Assembly (NCBI RefSeq): GCF_003987145.1
Contig: NZ_PIPL01000001.1
Coordinates: 1,550,001 to 1,614,000, forward strand
From: Aliidiomarina minuta
GTDB taxonomy: Bacteria > Pseudomonadota > Gammaproteobacteria > Enterobacterales > Alteromonadaceae
Reading direction: 5' to 3'
DNA length: 64,000 bases
The notes under the pieces were generated by a model, which made no database searches, had not been told where the DNA came from, and was given only the letters and a program-made list of their open reading frames with translations. Below, one piece after another: positions 1 through 8,394 of the stretch. Within the stretch, counting starts at the first letter, position 1, and the number at the start of each line of letters is the position of its first letter. The position numbers and the translations under genes are program-made.

Positions 1-519
1 CACATCAGCGCTTTGTTGCTGGCCATTGCCAGTGTCCGAAAGACTCAAGGCTTCGCCATTGTCGAGCACCATCTGGCTGTATTCAATATGGTGAGGGAAC
101 GGAAAGGCAAAACCTTCGTGCAGCCTAAACCCCTGCCTGTCGGAGTCCAGGGAGCACTCCCCGTAATCCGATCCGGTCAACGCTAACAAGCTTTGCAAAT
201 ACGCCTCTGTCATTGCCCCGATATCAGGGTAATCGCTCAACCGCTGCAACTGTGGCTGAGTGAACTCTATCTCATAAGGTTTGCTGTTAAATGCCAGAGT
301 TTCCAGCATCCAGTAATAATTGTTCTGCTCTTCACTTAACAATAACTGCGCCAGTGCCGGATCTTCAAGTTGCTGAATGCTCTCATGGCGAGCATTGTTC
401 AGCTGCATACGCGCTTCAACCTGTTGCTGCATACTCAATGCCTCCTGCTCGGCAGTACAGCCGCTTGCCAGCACCGCGCTGATTACAGGGATTGCCAACC
501 ACGTCCGCTTAGATGCCAT
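1..519 (-). CDS. Putative lipoprotein, 3' end outside window
   Basis: An open frame of 173 codons runs from an ATG at 519 off the left edge of the window. The N-terminus is a lipoprotein signal: K3-R4, a short hydrophobic stretch, then a lipobox-like LASGC with Cys21. After it comes a Gln/Glu-rich, probably helical segment (about residues 24-65). The Shine-Dalgarno is AAAGGAC at about 529-535. I do not recognise the family. Predicted location is the periplasmic face of a membrane. The C-terminus is not visible. Confidence 0.75.
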   Translation of the reverse strand, partial: MASKRTWLAIPVISAVLASGCTAEQEALSMQQQVEARMQLNNARHESIQQLEDPALAQLLLSEEQNNYYWMLETLAFNSKPYEIEFTQPQLQRLSDYPDIGAMTEAYLQSLLALTGSDYGECSLDSDRQGFRLHEGFAFPFPHHIEYSQMVLDNGEALSLSDTGNGQQQSADV

Positions 520-786
520 CATAAATAATAGTCCTTTAGCTGCATTAAATGGCGTATTTTTTCATTTTGCTCATGTCCTTATCTATGCCCGCTATATTCA
601 CTGCTTCGCCGGAGGTAATCGTTCGCAAGTGCGCGCTTAAGTACTTTTGTAACTCCCTGACAGGCGAAATATTATCATTGCTGAGCGTCAGTGAGAATCC
701 GTAAACCACTGTTAATACTGCACTTTACCAATTTTTAACGCATAATCAGGAATCTAAACAAGAATAATTACCACTACACTATATTT

Positions 787-805
787 GATAATGATTCTTA
801 TTTGC
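787..805 (+). promoter_or_regulatory. Putative Fur box upstream of the PepSY operon
   Basis: GATAATGATTCTTATTTGC matches 14 of 19 positions of the classic Fur consensus GATAATGATAATCATTATC. It lies 40 bases before the first gene of the PepSY operon, where Fur-Fe(II) binding would repress it. The rest of the 326-base gap (520-845) is AT-rich promoter DNA for the two divergent genes, and I see no other gene in it. Confidence 0.6.
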
Positions 806-845
806 AATATCATTCCGGGAAAGTTTTCTCGGGAGTAAGTCAAAA

Positions 846-1991
846 ATGACACAGAGACAGTGGTTTAAATTACATGGGTGGTGTTCTCTGCCTATCTGGA
901 TTTTATTCTGTTTTATCTGCATTACCGGAACCATTGCCGTGTTCAGTCACGAACTAACCTGGCTGTTTAATGAGAATGCCCGTGCAGTCAATCCTGAGAA
1001 CCTGCCCGCTAAACCCATTTATGAATTAATCAACATTGTGGAAAGCCAGTTTTCTACAGCAAATGTGAGCATGGTTCTGGTGTTAGAACCCTACCTGATT
1101 AACGCTGTCATTTTTTCAGATGAAAATATTCCCATGGGCATCGCTTATGTAAACCAGTACACCGGTGAGATTCAGGAAGTGAATCAGGGCATTACTTTTA
1201 TCAGCTTCATGCGTTCCTTACATAGCTGGTTGTTATTTCCCTGGCAGAATGGCTACAGCATTGGCTATTACCTGGTCTCGGCCATGTCTTTTGTGATGAT
1301 AGGCGCCCTGATAACAGGTTTGGTCATTTACAAAAAGTTCTGGCGCGCTTACACCCAGCCTAAAATACGTGTAAAGCAGGGCAAAAAATCACTGCTTACG
1401 GATCTGCACAAGCACGGCGGCGCCTGGTCGATATGGTTTCTTATCCTGATGAGCGTGACCGGGCTCTGGTATTTTACCCAGCAAGTGCTGTGGCACGCAG
1501 ACATCGATATTGACGAGCACCCGCCTCTTGTTCAGGTCGCGGACGTGCCTTTCGGCGATCGCGCACAACCGCCGGTGTCTGTCGAACAGGCACTGCAGAT
1601 TGCCGAGGCGCGTTTTCCCGATCTTCGCCCCAGTTTCGTCATCATGCCGGAACACAATCGCGACATGTTCAAAATCATGGGTGGGGGCGACTTTATTTTC
1701 TACGACCAGTCTGCCTACCGACTGGATATCAATCCCTGGACTGGTGAAATCGCCCGCACGAAATCTCCAGGCAATATGAACTCATTGCAGAGCATTCAAC
1801 ATCTGGTGGATCCCCTGCACTACGGCACTATTGGCGGCATCTGGACCAAAATTATCTGGTTTATGTTTGGTCTTATTCTTTCTGCCATGTCCATTACCGG
1901 CTTTTTAATCTGGGGTTCTCGCACCATGAAAGCCTCGAAAGCACAGCGGCTTGCTGCCTCGCAACACATGCAAAATGAAGGAGCTCACTAA
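846..1991 (+). CDS. PepSY-associated TM helix domain protein (putative iron-uptake associated)
   Basis: 381 residues. The pattern is that of PepSY_TM proteins: an N-terminal transmembrane helix (about 13-35), a periplasmic PepSY-like segment, paired central helices (about 140-165 and 190-215), a second periplasmic region and a C-terminal helix (about 335-360). Members of this family usually sit beside TonB-dependent siderophore receptors and are thought to act in ferric-siderophore reduction or uptake at the inner membrane. Shine-Dalgarno GGGAG (831-835) precedes the ATG. The stop overlaps the next start (TAATG), so the two genes are coupled. A Fur-box-like site lies just upstream. Substrate is unknown. 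Confidence 0.85.
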   Translation: MTQRQWFKLHGWCSLPIWILFCFICITGTIAVFSHELTWLFNENARAVNPENLPAKPIYELINIVESQFSTANVSMVLVLEPYLINAVIFSDENIPMGIAYVNQYTGEIQEVNQGITFISFMRSLHSWLLFPWQNGYSIGYYLVSAMSFVMIGALITGLVIYKKFWRAYTQPKIRVKQGKKSLLTDLHKHGGAWSIWFLILMSVTGLWYFTQQVLWHADIDIDEHPPLVQVADVPFGDRAQPPVSVEQALQIAEARFPDLRPSFVIMPEHNRDMFKIMGGGDFIFYDQSAYRLDINPWTGEIARTKSPGNMNSLQSIQHLVDPLHYGTIGGIWTKIIWFMFGLILSAMSITGFLIWGSRTMKASKAQRLAASQHMQNEGAH

Positions 1992-2461
1992 TGGCACGGC
2001 GTGAAAATACATTCTGGAACCGTAATAAATTCAAACTCAATGGCCTGCTTCTGATCCTGCCGTTTTACTTCCTGTACCAGGCGCTGCAACCCTCTCCATC
2101 TCCTGATGTCTGGGATGATCGTCAGGTCGGTCCCTTTAAAGTTGCCTTACAACCACTCAACCATGACGTCCCATACTCTCATCATGATGATTGGGTGAAA
2201 GATTTCTCGGTTCACCTCCGTGAAGGCGAAGTTGCCGATATCCGACAGGGGTATGTCAACATTGGTGAAACCGCTATGCCATTGCATGAACTGGAGCAGG
2301 ACGACGAAGGCATCCTGCATGGCACTGACGTATTACAACATGTGCATGCCATAGCCCCTCAGTTTTTTGAAGTTCAACACCAGGTCTGGCTGACGATTCA
2401 AACCTGGGACGGCGATATTCATCAGGCCTACTGGTCCCTTCCTGATGAGTGGCTGGAATAG
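1991..2461 (+). CDS. Hypothetical membrane-anchored protein coupled to the PepSY gene
   Basis: 156 residues with one hydrophobic segment near the N-terminus (about 17-34), followed by a soluble, acidic, His-rich domain with several HxxH-like clusters (for example YSHHDDW and the HVHAIAP region). It starts on the last base of the preceding stop codon, so it is translationally coupled to the PepSY protein and almost certainly works with it. Comparable small proteins follow PepSY genes in other Gammaproteobacteria. Metal binding by the His residues is only a guess. A strong terminator follows. Confidence 0.7.
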   Translation: MARRENTFWNRNKFKLNGLLLILPFYFLYQALQPSPSPDVWDDRQVGPFKVALQPLNHDVPYSHHDDWVKDFSVHLREGEVADIRQGYVNIGETAMPLHELEQDDEGILHGTDVLQHVHAIAPQFFEVQHQVWLTIQTWDGDIHQAYWSLPDEWLE

Positions 2462-2496
2462 ACCAATACGTGCTTTTGCTAAGTAACACCTCCCTT

Positions 2497-2538
2497 AAGC
2501 CCCGAAGAAATAACGGACAGTATTCGGGGCTTTTTTTT
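2497..2538 (+). terminator. Rho-independent terminator of the PepSY operon
   Basis: A perfect 10-bp stem, AAGCCCCGAA (2497-2506) with TTCGGGGCTT (2523-2532), runs into eight consecutive T (2531-2538). It ends the plus-strand operon. The minus-strand gene beyond it ends at 2595, so it separates convergent units. Confidence 0.9.
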
Positions 2539-2594
2539 ACTTAGCAAGACTCAACCCTCCGATTCGTTGCCATTGCCTGAAGATACCTATCCAG

Positions 2595-2951
2595 CTAATC
2601 ACGCGACGCTTCCAGAGCAAGAGGAAGGTAGTGAGCCAGCTGTTTTGTTTCAATGTCCTTTTCAGAGTGAAGTTTGATATGTCTGCGCCCTTTGCCCACT
2701 CCCTCCAGGTGACCCAAAGTATCATTAATTTTGGCGCCGTCACTGAACTCTACTGACACATGTTTTTTGTAGGCAAAAACACCGCCAAACTCAACGTCTG
2801 AAGTAAAGAGTATGCCACCATATTTTACCTCTTCAGAAACCGGCGAGATCAACTCATGAACCAATGCACGAACACGCTCCACTATTACGTACTGCTCGCC
2901 ACCGAGCAGACGGATATCTTCTAAAAGTGTTGAAACCGATTTTTTTGCCAT
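2595..2951 (-). CDS. DUF1801-family protein
   Basis: 118 residues of the DUF1801 (YdhG/Fra-like) fold: an N-terminal helix, then the typical 'VKYGGILF' strand and the 'GVFAYKKHVSVEFSDGA' region, where family members have a hydrophobic pocket. The family is related to frataxin-like folds and has no firm function in bacteria. The start is the only ATG with a GGGTGTT-type ribosome site. The gene stands alone, facing the PepSY terminator. A second DUF1801 protein of a different subgroup lies at 28495-28899. Confidence 0.75.
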   Translation of the reverse strand: MAKKSVSTLLEDIRLLGGEQYVIVERVRALVHELISPVSEEVKYGGILFTSDVEFGGVFAYKKHVSVEFSDGAKINDTLGHLEGVGKGRRHIKLHSEKDIETKQLAHYLPLALEASRD

Positions 2952-3092
2952 GTTGTAACACCCAAATTTAAGTCAGTTTTTCCAGGTGACCTTTACGCTT
3001 TGCAAGATTCTCATAGTCCCACTGAATTTCAGTGGCCTTTTTAAGCCAGCGCCGCAAGCAGTGCGCATACTTCCCGGTGCTCAGTTTCCAGT

Positions 3093-3989
3093 CTATTTGG
3101 AAGCACCAGAAAATGGCCGTGCCGACTCCGAGTGCACACTCAGGGCCGTGACCGTAAGCAGGATTAATAACATACCCACAAATTGTGAGGCGACCAGACT
3201 TTCGCCTAAAACTACAACACCAAAGAGTGAAGCGGTGACCGGCTCAACCATAGCTACAATGGCGGCTACCGCTGGCAATGTATAATTTAATCCACGAATA
3301 TAAATAACAAACGATAACCCCGCGCCGAGCACGCCCAAACCTAAAAACAACGGCCAGTCCGAAGTTGTCAGCACCGCTGTGATTTGCGTGTTATCACCCG
3401 GCCAGATAAGAATAAGGGTCAATACTGCAAAAGCTATGGCCAGAATCGCCTGAGGGCTGCCATGGGGCGCTGCATACTTGAAGCCAAAAATAAATATGGC
3501 GTAGGAAAGTCCGGAAAGAAGCCCGGCACTGACTCCAACCATTGTGAGATCGCTGCCACCGATATCATAAATCTGTGTAAGCAACACAACCCCCACCATC
3601 ACCAGTCCAATGGACAGCCATTTTATGGGCGTGGGGCTTTCAAGCTGCAAAGCAAAAGAAACCAGGTATACAAATACCGGCGCGCAATACATCAGGGTTG
3701 CCGCTACCGCGACACTTCCCTGGTCGATACTGATAAAATAAAAAGCGAAGTTACCGGCTACGCCAAGACCGGCAAGGGCAGACCAGAACCATAATCGACG
3801 ATTCGCCAGCCCGCTGCCCTGAGGGCGCAGTGCCAACCAGAGAAGAACGCACAACAGGCCGATAACGCCCCGGTAGAAGGAAACTACGAACGCATCCCAG
3901 CCATCGGCCATAAGAATACCGCCAATCCCACCAGACAAGCCCCAGAAAAGGGCCGCCAGCGCCACCAAAACTGCACTCGCTCCCGCCAT
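3093..3989 (-). CDS. EamA/DMT-family transporter
   Basis: 298 residues with about ten transmembrane helices in two EamA repeats (roughly 5-138 and 150-287), as in RhaT/YdcZ/PecM-type drug/metabolite transporters of the inner membrane. The second repeat has the usual 'EPVTASLFGVVVLGE' signature. Length is normal. A GGGGAG ribosome site stands ahead of the ATG. These carriers export amino acids, nucleobases or drugs, and the substrate cannot be told from sequence. It is monocistronic. Confidence 0.85.
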   Translation of the reverse strand: MAGASAVLVALAALFWGLSGGIGGILMADGWDAFVVSFYRGVIGLLCVLLWLALRPQGSGLANRRLWFWSALAGLGVAGNFAFYFISIDQGSVAVAATLMYCAPVFVYLVSFALQLESPTPIKWLSIGLVMVGVVLLTQIYDIGGSDLTMVGVSAGLLSGLSYAIFIFGFKYAAPHGSPQAILAIAFAVLTLILIWPGDNTQITAVLTTSDWPLFLGLGVLGAGLSFVIYIRGLNYTLPAVAAIVAMVEPVTASLFGVVVLGESLVASQFVGMLLILLTVTALSVHSESARPFSGASK

Positions 3990-4066
3990 CTGCTCCCCAC
4001 AAATATAGAGGTTTACTCTACTCTCTAGTTAGCCATCGGCAAAAAATCAAGGTCGGCTTTATAAAC

Positions 4067-4714
4067 TTATTGCGGGGTCCCCACCATGATATTGATAAGT
4101 TTCTCTACGATATCGCCCGTATTACTGCGACCTGTTTCATAAAACTTCTGCACATCAACAACCCGAAAACCCACAGCCTGCATAATGTCCTGTGCCGCTG
4201 GGATATCGTAGAGATTGAAACCATATGGCACGAAAGGCAGCTCTTTCATAAAGGAACGATCGCCAAAGGCTATGCAAAACAACCCGTCGGGCTGCAACAC
4301 CCGCCGGATTTCACTCAGGTGATCGGCGGGATGCTCCCAGAAATAGAGGGTATGAACGGTGAGTATTTTATTGAAAGTACCGGGCTCAAACGGCAGTTTA
4401 TCCGAGCTTCCACTTTGAAAGTTAACGCTTCCCTGCGCCAGCAACTCGCTATTAAGCTGGCTGGCCTGCGCCACCATATCCGCTGACCAGTCCAGGCCGG
4501 TATAAATGACCTCTTCCGCCGAACCAACAATATCAGCCGCAAAAGCGCCGTTGCCTGGCCCGATTTCCAGAACCTTATCACCCGACGCTATCTGCAGTAA
4601 TTCGATGCATTTTTGATTCACTGAACGATTTGCGTCATTCATCTTTAATGCTACATCAGAGGCTTCCTTACCGTTGGGGCAACGTAACTGCGAAGCTATA
4701 TTCTCGGGTTCCAT
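4067..4714 (-). CDS. Class I SAM-dependent methyltransferase
   Basis: 215 residues. Motif I is 'VLEIGPGNGAF' (about 50-60), the glycine-rich SAM loop. The acidic end of strand 2 follows ('YTGLDWS'), then the post-I 'FNKILTVHTLYFW' and 'EIRRVLQPDG' motifs of Methyltransf_11. The acceptor is unknown. I use the ATG at 4714, six bases from GGGAG; an upstream GTG overlaps the ribosome site. It lies just downstream of the aminoglycoside acetyltransferase gene on the same strand, possibly in one transcript. Confidence 0.85.
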   Translation of the reverse strand: MEPENIASQLRCPNGKEASDVALKMNDANRSVNQKCIELLQIASGDKVLEIGPGNGAFAADIVGSAEEVIYTGLDWSADMVAQASQLNSELLAQGSVNFQSGSSDKLPFEPGTFNKILTVHTLYFWEHPADHLSEIRRVLQPDGLFCIAFGDRSFMKELPFVPYGFNLYDIPAAQDIMQAVGFRVVDVQKFYETGRSNTGDIVEKLINIMVGTPQ

Positions 4715-4768
4715 AACCACTCCCTGTTTGACTCATAAAGATTTAAGACCAGGCAGACCTAACGGGGC

Positions 4769-5230
4769 TCACTCGTTAACATCGATATCAAAATGAAGAA
4801 CGTCTTCGCGCTTACCTAATTTACTATACAGAGCAATTGCAGGTTGGTCTTCGACGCCGGTGTCGGCCTGAACATAGATCACGTAGGCACCGCGCTCAGC
4901 GGCTATCTTCTTTAACGCCTCTATCAGGGCGGTAGCTATGCCCTCCCTACGATGCCCGGAATCCACAGCAAGATCATAGATATAAATCTCACTGCGTTCC
5001 TGCTCGAATTTCTTCAGCTCGTAAGCTGCAAGGCCTCCGACAACCTTTGCATTTTTAAGAGCCGCGAGTGCAATAAAGGAGTTGCCATCTAGCAGTCTCT
5101 GCAAATAACCTGCGCTGGGAATATTTCCTGTGTACGTATGCACTTCATTAAAAGCCTTACCGAATGTCTTCAGCATTGCTTCCAGAAGAGGCACATCATT
5201 CCGCGTAAGGTAATGAATGCAAAAAGCCAT
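4769..5230 (-). CDS. AAC(3)-I-type aminoglycoside N-acetyltransferase
   Basis: 153 residues, matching throughout the pattern I remember for AAC(3)-Ia/AacC1: 'SFIALAAL' (51-58), 'FEQERSEIYIYDLAV' (75-89), the acetyl-CoA loop HRREGIATAL (93-102), 'GAYVIYVQAD' (114-123), and C-terminal 'HFDID' (146-150). These cytosolic GNAT enzymes acetylate the 3-amino group of gentamicin-type aminoglycosides. An upstream in-frame start would add 29 residues, but the ATG at 5230 has a good GGGAG site and gives the family's normal length. It follows an NTF2-like gene by 28 bases. Family membership is well supported; actual resistance is inferred. Confidence 0.88.
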   Translation of the reverse strand: MAFCIHYLTRNDVPLLEAMLKTFGKAFNEVHTYTGNIPSAGYLQRLLDGNSFIALAALKNAKVVGGLAAYELKKFEQERSEIYIYDLAVDSGHRREGIATALIEALKKIAAERGAYVIYVQADTGVEDQPAIALYSKLGKREDVLHFDIDVNE

Positions 5231-5258
5231 AAATAACTCCCAACCCGTCTCTATCCTC

Positions 5259-5618
5259 TCAACCGCGGTAAGATTCGAGTCGCCGGACCCGGTTACACTT
5301 AGTCGAGGTGAACTCAATCACGTAACAGAAGCGTTGCTCTATTTCCCCGTTAATTGAGATGCCATTAACAGCGCCTACTTTGCCGTGAGACATCGCATGA
5401 TCAATAGTTACCGTATCGGGTCCACTGCGGCTGCTCACCTGACTGAGGATTTGTTCCGCACTGGTCAGGCTTGCAATGCCGTCATTCCACACAGTTTCAG
5501 GATCCAGAACATCGGATAGGAACTCAGTGTCCTTTGCCTCCATAGCAACAGCGATATTCTCTACCATTTTATTCTTCGGCGAATTGCCACAATTCGCGCT
5601 TCGATTCACTGTAGTCAT
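5259..5618 (-). CDS. NTF2/SnoaL-like protein
   Basis: 119 residues with the cone-fold pattern of nuclear-transport-factor-2-like proteins: an N-terminal helix ('MVENIAVAMEAKDTEFL'), then 'VWNDGIASLTSAEQILSQV', then strands with 'VTIDHAMSHGKVGAVNG'. I chose the ATG at 5618 because it overlaps the stop of the upstream DUF1761 gene as ATGA, indicating coupling; a longer in-frame start exists at 5660. Catalytic function is unknown. It sits between a membrane protein and the AAC(3) gene. Confidence 0.7.
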   Translation of the reverse strand: MTTVNRSANCGNSPKNKMVENIAVAMEAKDTEFLSDVLDPETVWNDGIASLTSAEQILSQVSSRSGPDTVTIDHAMSHGKVGAVNGISINGEIEQRFCYVIEFTSTKCNRVRRLESYRG

Positions 5619-6049
5619 ACAATGAGCGCGTACACCAGGCCAGCTAGCATCAGACCACACACCGCATAAGCTCCGTTAATGGCATATAGTGCCCAGGGTT
5701 TCACCCGCTCATCCACGTTGTACACAGCGCCTTTCATAGCCTCCATAGCAGCAACACCAGCACCCAGAATACAACCTATCACCAGCCCGTCCAGCACGGT
5801 TTCACCGCCAGCCCAGCCATACACCAGCGCAAGCACAGCCGTCGTCACTAAGCAGCCAACGAGCGTGAGCAGCATCGTTGCGCCAGCTCCACCGTCTTTA
5901 AAATCTTCAGCTGTACGCCCCACAGCATCCAGCCAGCGTTTACTGAAAAGCTTCATGTACCAGAGCCCGCCCAGCATAAAATAGGCAAGCCCGCCGGCAA
6001 TGATTGCCACAATGTTTAACCAACTACACTCGATCATATCCAGTGTCAT
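5615..6049 (-). CDS. DUF1761-family membrane protein
   Basis: 144 residues with four predicted transmembrane helices. Early residues show 'GGLAYFMLGGLWYMKLFSKRW', the DUF1761 signature in which a W-Y-x3-F-x3-W pattern follows helix 1. The function of the family is unknown; it is an inner-membrane protein. The ribosome site is a purine-rich GAGGAAGAG. The stop overlaps the start of the NTF2-like gene (ATGA), so the two are translated together. Confidence 0.8.
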   Translation of the reverse strand: MTLDMIECSWLNIVAIIAGGLAYFMLGGLWYMKLFSKRWLDAVGRTAEDFKDGGAGATMLLTLVGCLVTTAVLALVYGWAGGETVLDGLVIGCILGAGVAAMEAMKGAVYNVDERVKPWALYAINGAYAVCGLMLAGLVYALIV

Positions 6050-6075
6050 AGTTCTCTTCCTCTTCGCATGTATTG

Positions 6076-6657
6076 TTATGTTTCATGCCGGTCTATCCAC
6101 TTACCCACCGTGGGCGCTGTGAAGTTCTCCATCGAATTTATGATCTGCTCAGGGCTGGTATCGCTGATAACCAGCTTCCGATGAACAGGTTTAATGAACT
6201 CTTCAGATACGGCATGATCCAGAAAACCAATCAGCTGATCGTAATAACCGGCCACATTCAACAATGCGCTCGGCTTTTTATGGAAACCCAGCTGTGCCCA
6301 GGTCAGTACTTCAAATATTTCTTCAAGGGTGCCTAAGCCACCGGGGAGCGCGATAAAACCATCAGATAAATCCGCCATCACGGCTTTGCGCTGGTGCATA
6401 GATTTCACAACCTGTAGCTTAGTGAGTCCCCCATGAGCTATTTCCTTGTTCATCAAAGCTTCCGGAATAACGCCATAGACTTCCCCACCAGAAGCCAGCA
6501 TCCGATTCGCCAGTTCGCCCATGATGCCCACACTGGCGCCGCCATAGACCAGGCTGATTCCACGGTCCAGCATGATATCAGCCAGCTCGTGCGCCGCCGC
6601 AATGTACTCAGGGCGTTTACCCACACTGGAACCGCAGTAGACACAAATCCTTTTCAT
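6076..6657 (-). CDS. LOG-family protein (TIGR00730), cytokinin riboside 5'-monophosphate phosphoribohydrolase-like
   Basis: 193 residues with a Rossmann fold and the family's two diagnostic motifs: 'GGASVGIMG' near residue 40 and PGGLGTLEE near residue 105 (PGGxGTxxE). An early Cys-Gly-Ser-Ser stretch after the first strand is also typical. LOG enzymes release the base from nucleoside 5'-monophosphates. In bacteria they are housekeeping or nucleotide-clearing enzymes and need not make cytokinin. Length is standard. GGAG precedes the start. The gene is single, 26 bases upstream of the DUF1761 start. Confidence 0.88.
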   Translation of the reverse strand: MKRICVYCGSSVGKRPEYIAAAHELADIMLDRGISLVYGGASVGIMGELANRMLASGGEVYGVIPEALMNKEIAHGGLTKLQVVKSMHQRKAVMADLSDGFIALPGGLGTLEEIFEVLTWAQLGFHKKPSALLNVAGYYDQLIGFLDHAVSEEFIKPVHRKLVISDTSPEQIINSMENFTAPTVGKWIDRHET

Positions 6658-6710
6658 ATTAACTCCGTTACGTTGTCATTATAGTTGTGATCTAAAGTCC
6701 ACGTTTGCGC

Positions 6711-6842
6711 ATGGTTATAGCTCAATTATTGAGATTACTAAAAGCACCCACAGGTAGTGCTGGGGAAGCTGATTTTTTAGCGCATGACGATGCCAAAAAT
6801 GAGATGGCAGAACGTAAAGCCAGAATTCGTAGTCAGGGTTGA
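6711..6842 (+). CDS. Possible 43-residue small protein (uncertain)
   Basis: A short open frame lies in the gap between the LOG and YcaQ genes. Its product would have a hydrophobic start (M-V-I-A-Q-L-L-R-L-L) followed by an Ala- and charge-rich tail ending RKARIRSQG. The composition looks protein-like, but there is no ribosome site before the ATG and an in-frame stop lies just upstream. It could equally be the remnant of a longer gene. It is the only plus-strand coding candidate between 2.5 and 14 kb. Confidence 0.25.
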   Translation: MVIAQLLRLLKAPTGSAGEADFLAHDDAKNEMAERKARIRSQG

Positions 6843-6859
6843 CGGCTCAACTATGCGAG

Positions 6860-8035
6860 TCATGCGTGTGCTTCACCAGAAACAGAAGTTTCCACAGTGT
6901 CACATTGCTGAAAATCGCAAAAGCCTTTAAGAGCGTCAGCGAATGCTGTCATAACCTGCTCGTGATCAAAGTCATGAGATTCGAAATGCAGTGATTTTAT
7001 CTCCAGATGCCGGGTTTTACGGTGCACTTTGCAATCCATGCGCCCGACAAACTCATCAGCAAAAAGTAACGGCAGGCAAAAGTAGCCATACTTGCGCTTA
7101 GCCGCTGGCACATAACATTCTATCTGGTAATCATACTGAAACAGCGCACTTAGCCGGTCACGCTGAATGACGCTGTTATCAAATGGCGAGAGGATCCGCA
7201 TGCGCTTGTCGACTTTGGGAAGCGGCTGTTCAAGCGCGCCCTTTTCTACTAGATAAACTTCATCACCGGGCAGTTTTAACTGCTCTAAATCTCCCTGCGC
7301 CAGCCTGTCATTTACCAAGTCTTTCATGGCTTTACGCAGTGCTGCATTGCGCCGCAGATAGGTCAGGCCTTTCAATGTCACCACTCCATGGCAGCGTAAC
7401 TGCTGCTCAAGCATATGAGTGGCAAACTCTTCCATACTCGGCATTTGCGTATTCACATTCGAGGGCAACACCCGCTCGGTGAGATCATAGGTTTTCTGAA
7501 AACCTTCACGGTCGCTGACCATGAGATCCCCTTCCATATAGAGCTGCTCCAGCGCCTTTTTGGCAGGTTTCCAGTCCCACCACCCGGCCCGCTTTCGGGA
7601 GTTGCTTTCTACATCCCGCGAACGCAACGGGCCTTCCGTTTCTATGCGTCGCAACAGCTCAGCCATGAGCTTTCGATCTGGATTTCGGTTCCAGTGCGTC
7701 TGGCCACTTTTAATGGCTGCTTTATAAGGTAACGAGAAGCGGAAATCCTCAATCGGCAAAAACGCGGCTGCATGCGACCAATATTCAAAAATATCGCGAT
7801 TCAGCAAAAGTTGATGCGTCATGTCCGGTGTGAAATCAGGTACCCGGGCTTGAAACACATGGTGATGCGCCCTTTCCACTACCGAAATACTGTCAATCTG
7901 CACATAACCTATGTGGTTAATGGCTTTACGAGCCCCGGCCAGACCCCGCCCAAAGGGCTGTGTCTGCAGCAAACCCTGTGCAGATAGCGTCAGCCGTCGC
8001 AGACGTTTCAGATCGCGAGGGCTTATTTCAATCAT
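6860..8035 (-). CDS. YcaQ-type winged-helix DNA glycosylase (interstrand-crosslink repair)
   Basis: 391 residues of the HTH_42/YcaQ family: tandem winged helices and a beta-barrel. The catalytic QxD triplet is visible as Q46-I47-D48 in 'YVQIDSISVVERAHHH', with the family's 'YWSHAAAFLP' region further on. E. coli YcaQ unhooks N7-alkylguanine crosslinks made by nitrogen mustards; AlkZ relatives act on azinomycin lesions. Here it would be a cytosolic base-excision enzyme. Its start overlaps the end of the small membrane-protein gene by 8 bases, suggesting cotranscription. Length is normal. Confidence 0.88.
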   Translation of the reverse strand: MIEISPRDLKRLRRLTLSAQGLLQTQPFGRGLAGARKAINHIGYVQIDSISVVERAHHHVFQARVPDFTPDMTHQLLLNRDIFEYWSHAAAFLPIEDFRFSLPYKAAIKSGQTHWNRNPDRKLMAELLRRIETEGPLRSRDVESNSRKRAGWWDWKPAKKALEQLYMEGDLMVSDREGFQKTYDLTERVLPSNVNTQMPSMEEFATHMLEQQLRCHGVVTLKGLTYLRRNAALRKAMKDLVNDRLAQGDLEQLKLPGDEVYLVEKGALEQPLPKVDKRMRILSPFDNSVIQRDRLSALFQYDYQIECYVPAAKRKYGYFCLPLLFADEFVGRMDCKVHRKTRHLEIKSLHFESHDFDHEQVMTAFADALKGFCDFQQCDTVETSVSGEAHA

Positions 8036-8285
8036 GGTTGTCTGCAGACTGCCCCGCCTGAGCGGTCCGGCGGTACTTCTGTAATAGCTTGTTCCAGAGT
8101 GTTAAGCAGATCCAAAAGATGCTAGCAAAAACGGCGATATCAATAATAAAAAACCACATATTGAAAGGGTCACGGAACAGGGAATAATCAAAGCCCGTGA
8201 AATAGAATAAAAGCCTGGTAGCTATGATAGTGGCGACTACCGGAACAATATATTTTACCGGCCAACTTTCGGTTTCTTTTTTCAT
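8028..8285 (-). CDS. Small two-helix membrane protein
   Basis: 85 residues, with predicted helices at about 11-28 and 42-64 and a basic C-terminal tail rich in Arg, Gln and Asp. A GAGGAG ribosome site precedes the ATG. The last 8 bases overlap the start of the YcaQ-like gene, so both are probably on one mRNA. I do not recognise the family, and no catalytic motif is visible. Confidence 0.65.
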   Translation of the reverse strand: MKKETESWPVKYIVPVVATIIATRLLFYFTGFDYSLFRDPFNMWFFIIDIAVFASIFWICLTLWNKLLQKYRRTAQAGQSADNHD

Positions 8286-8394
8286 CTAGTAGCGCTCCTC
8301 GCCTGCCTGTCCGTTACCGCTGATATTTTAAGCAATTCTCAAAAATACATAATGGCATATTATCTATGCATGAAAAACCAACAACGCAATCATC

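Noticed and set aside
4769..6049. Integron cassette array, suggested by AAC(3)-I, OXA-2-like, GNAT, VOC and TA genes on one strand across the window.
   Set aside because: No integrase, no attI, and no recurring attC-like sites between these genes; several are coupled by overlapping stop-start codons, which does not fit cassette structure. The 120-base repeat occurs only twice in the window.
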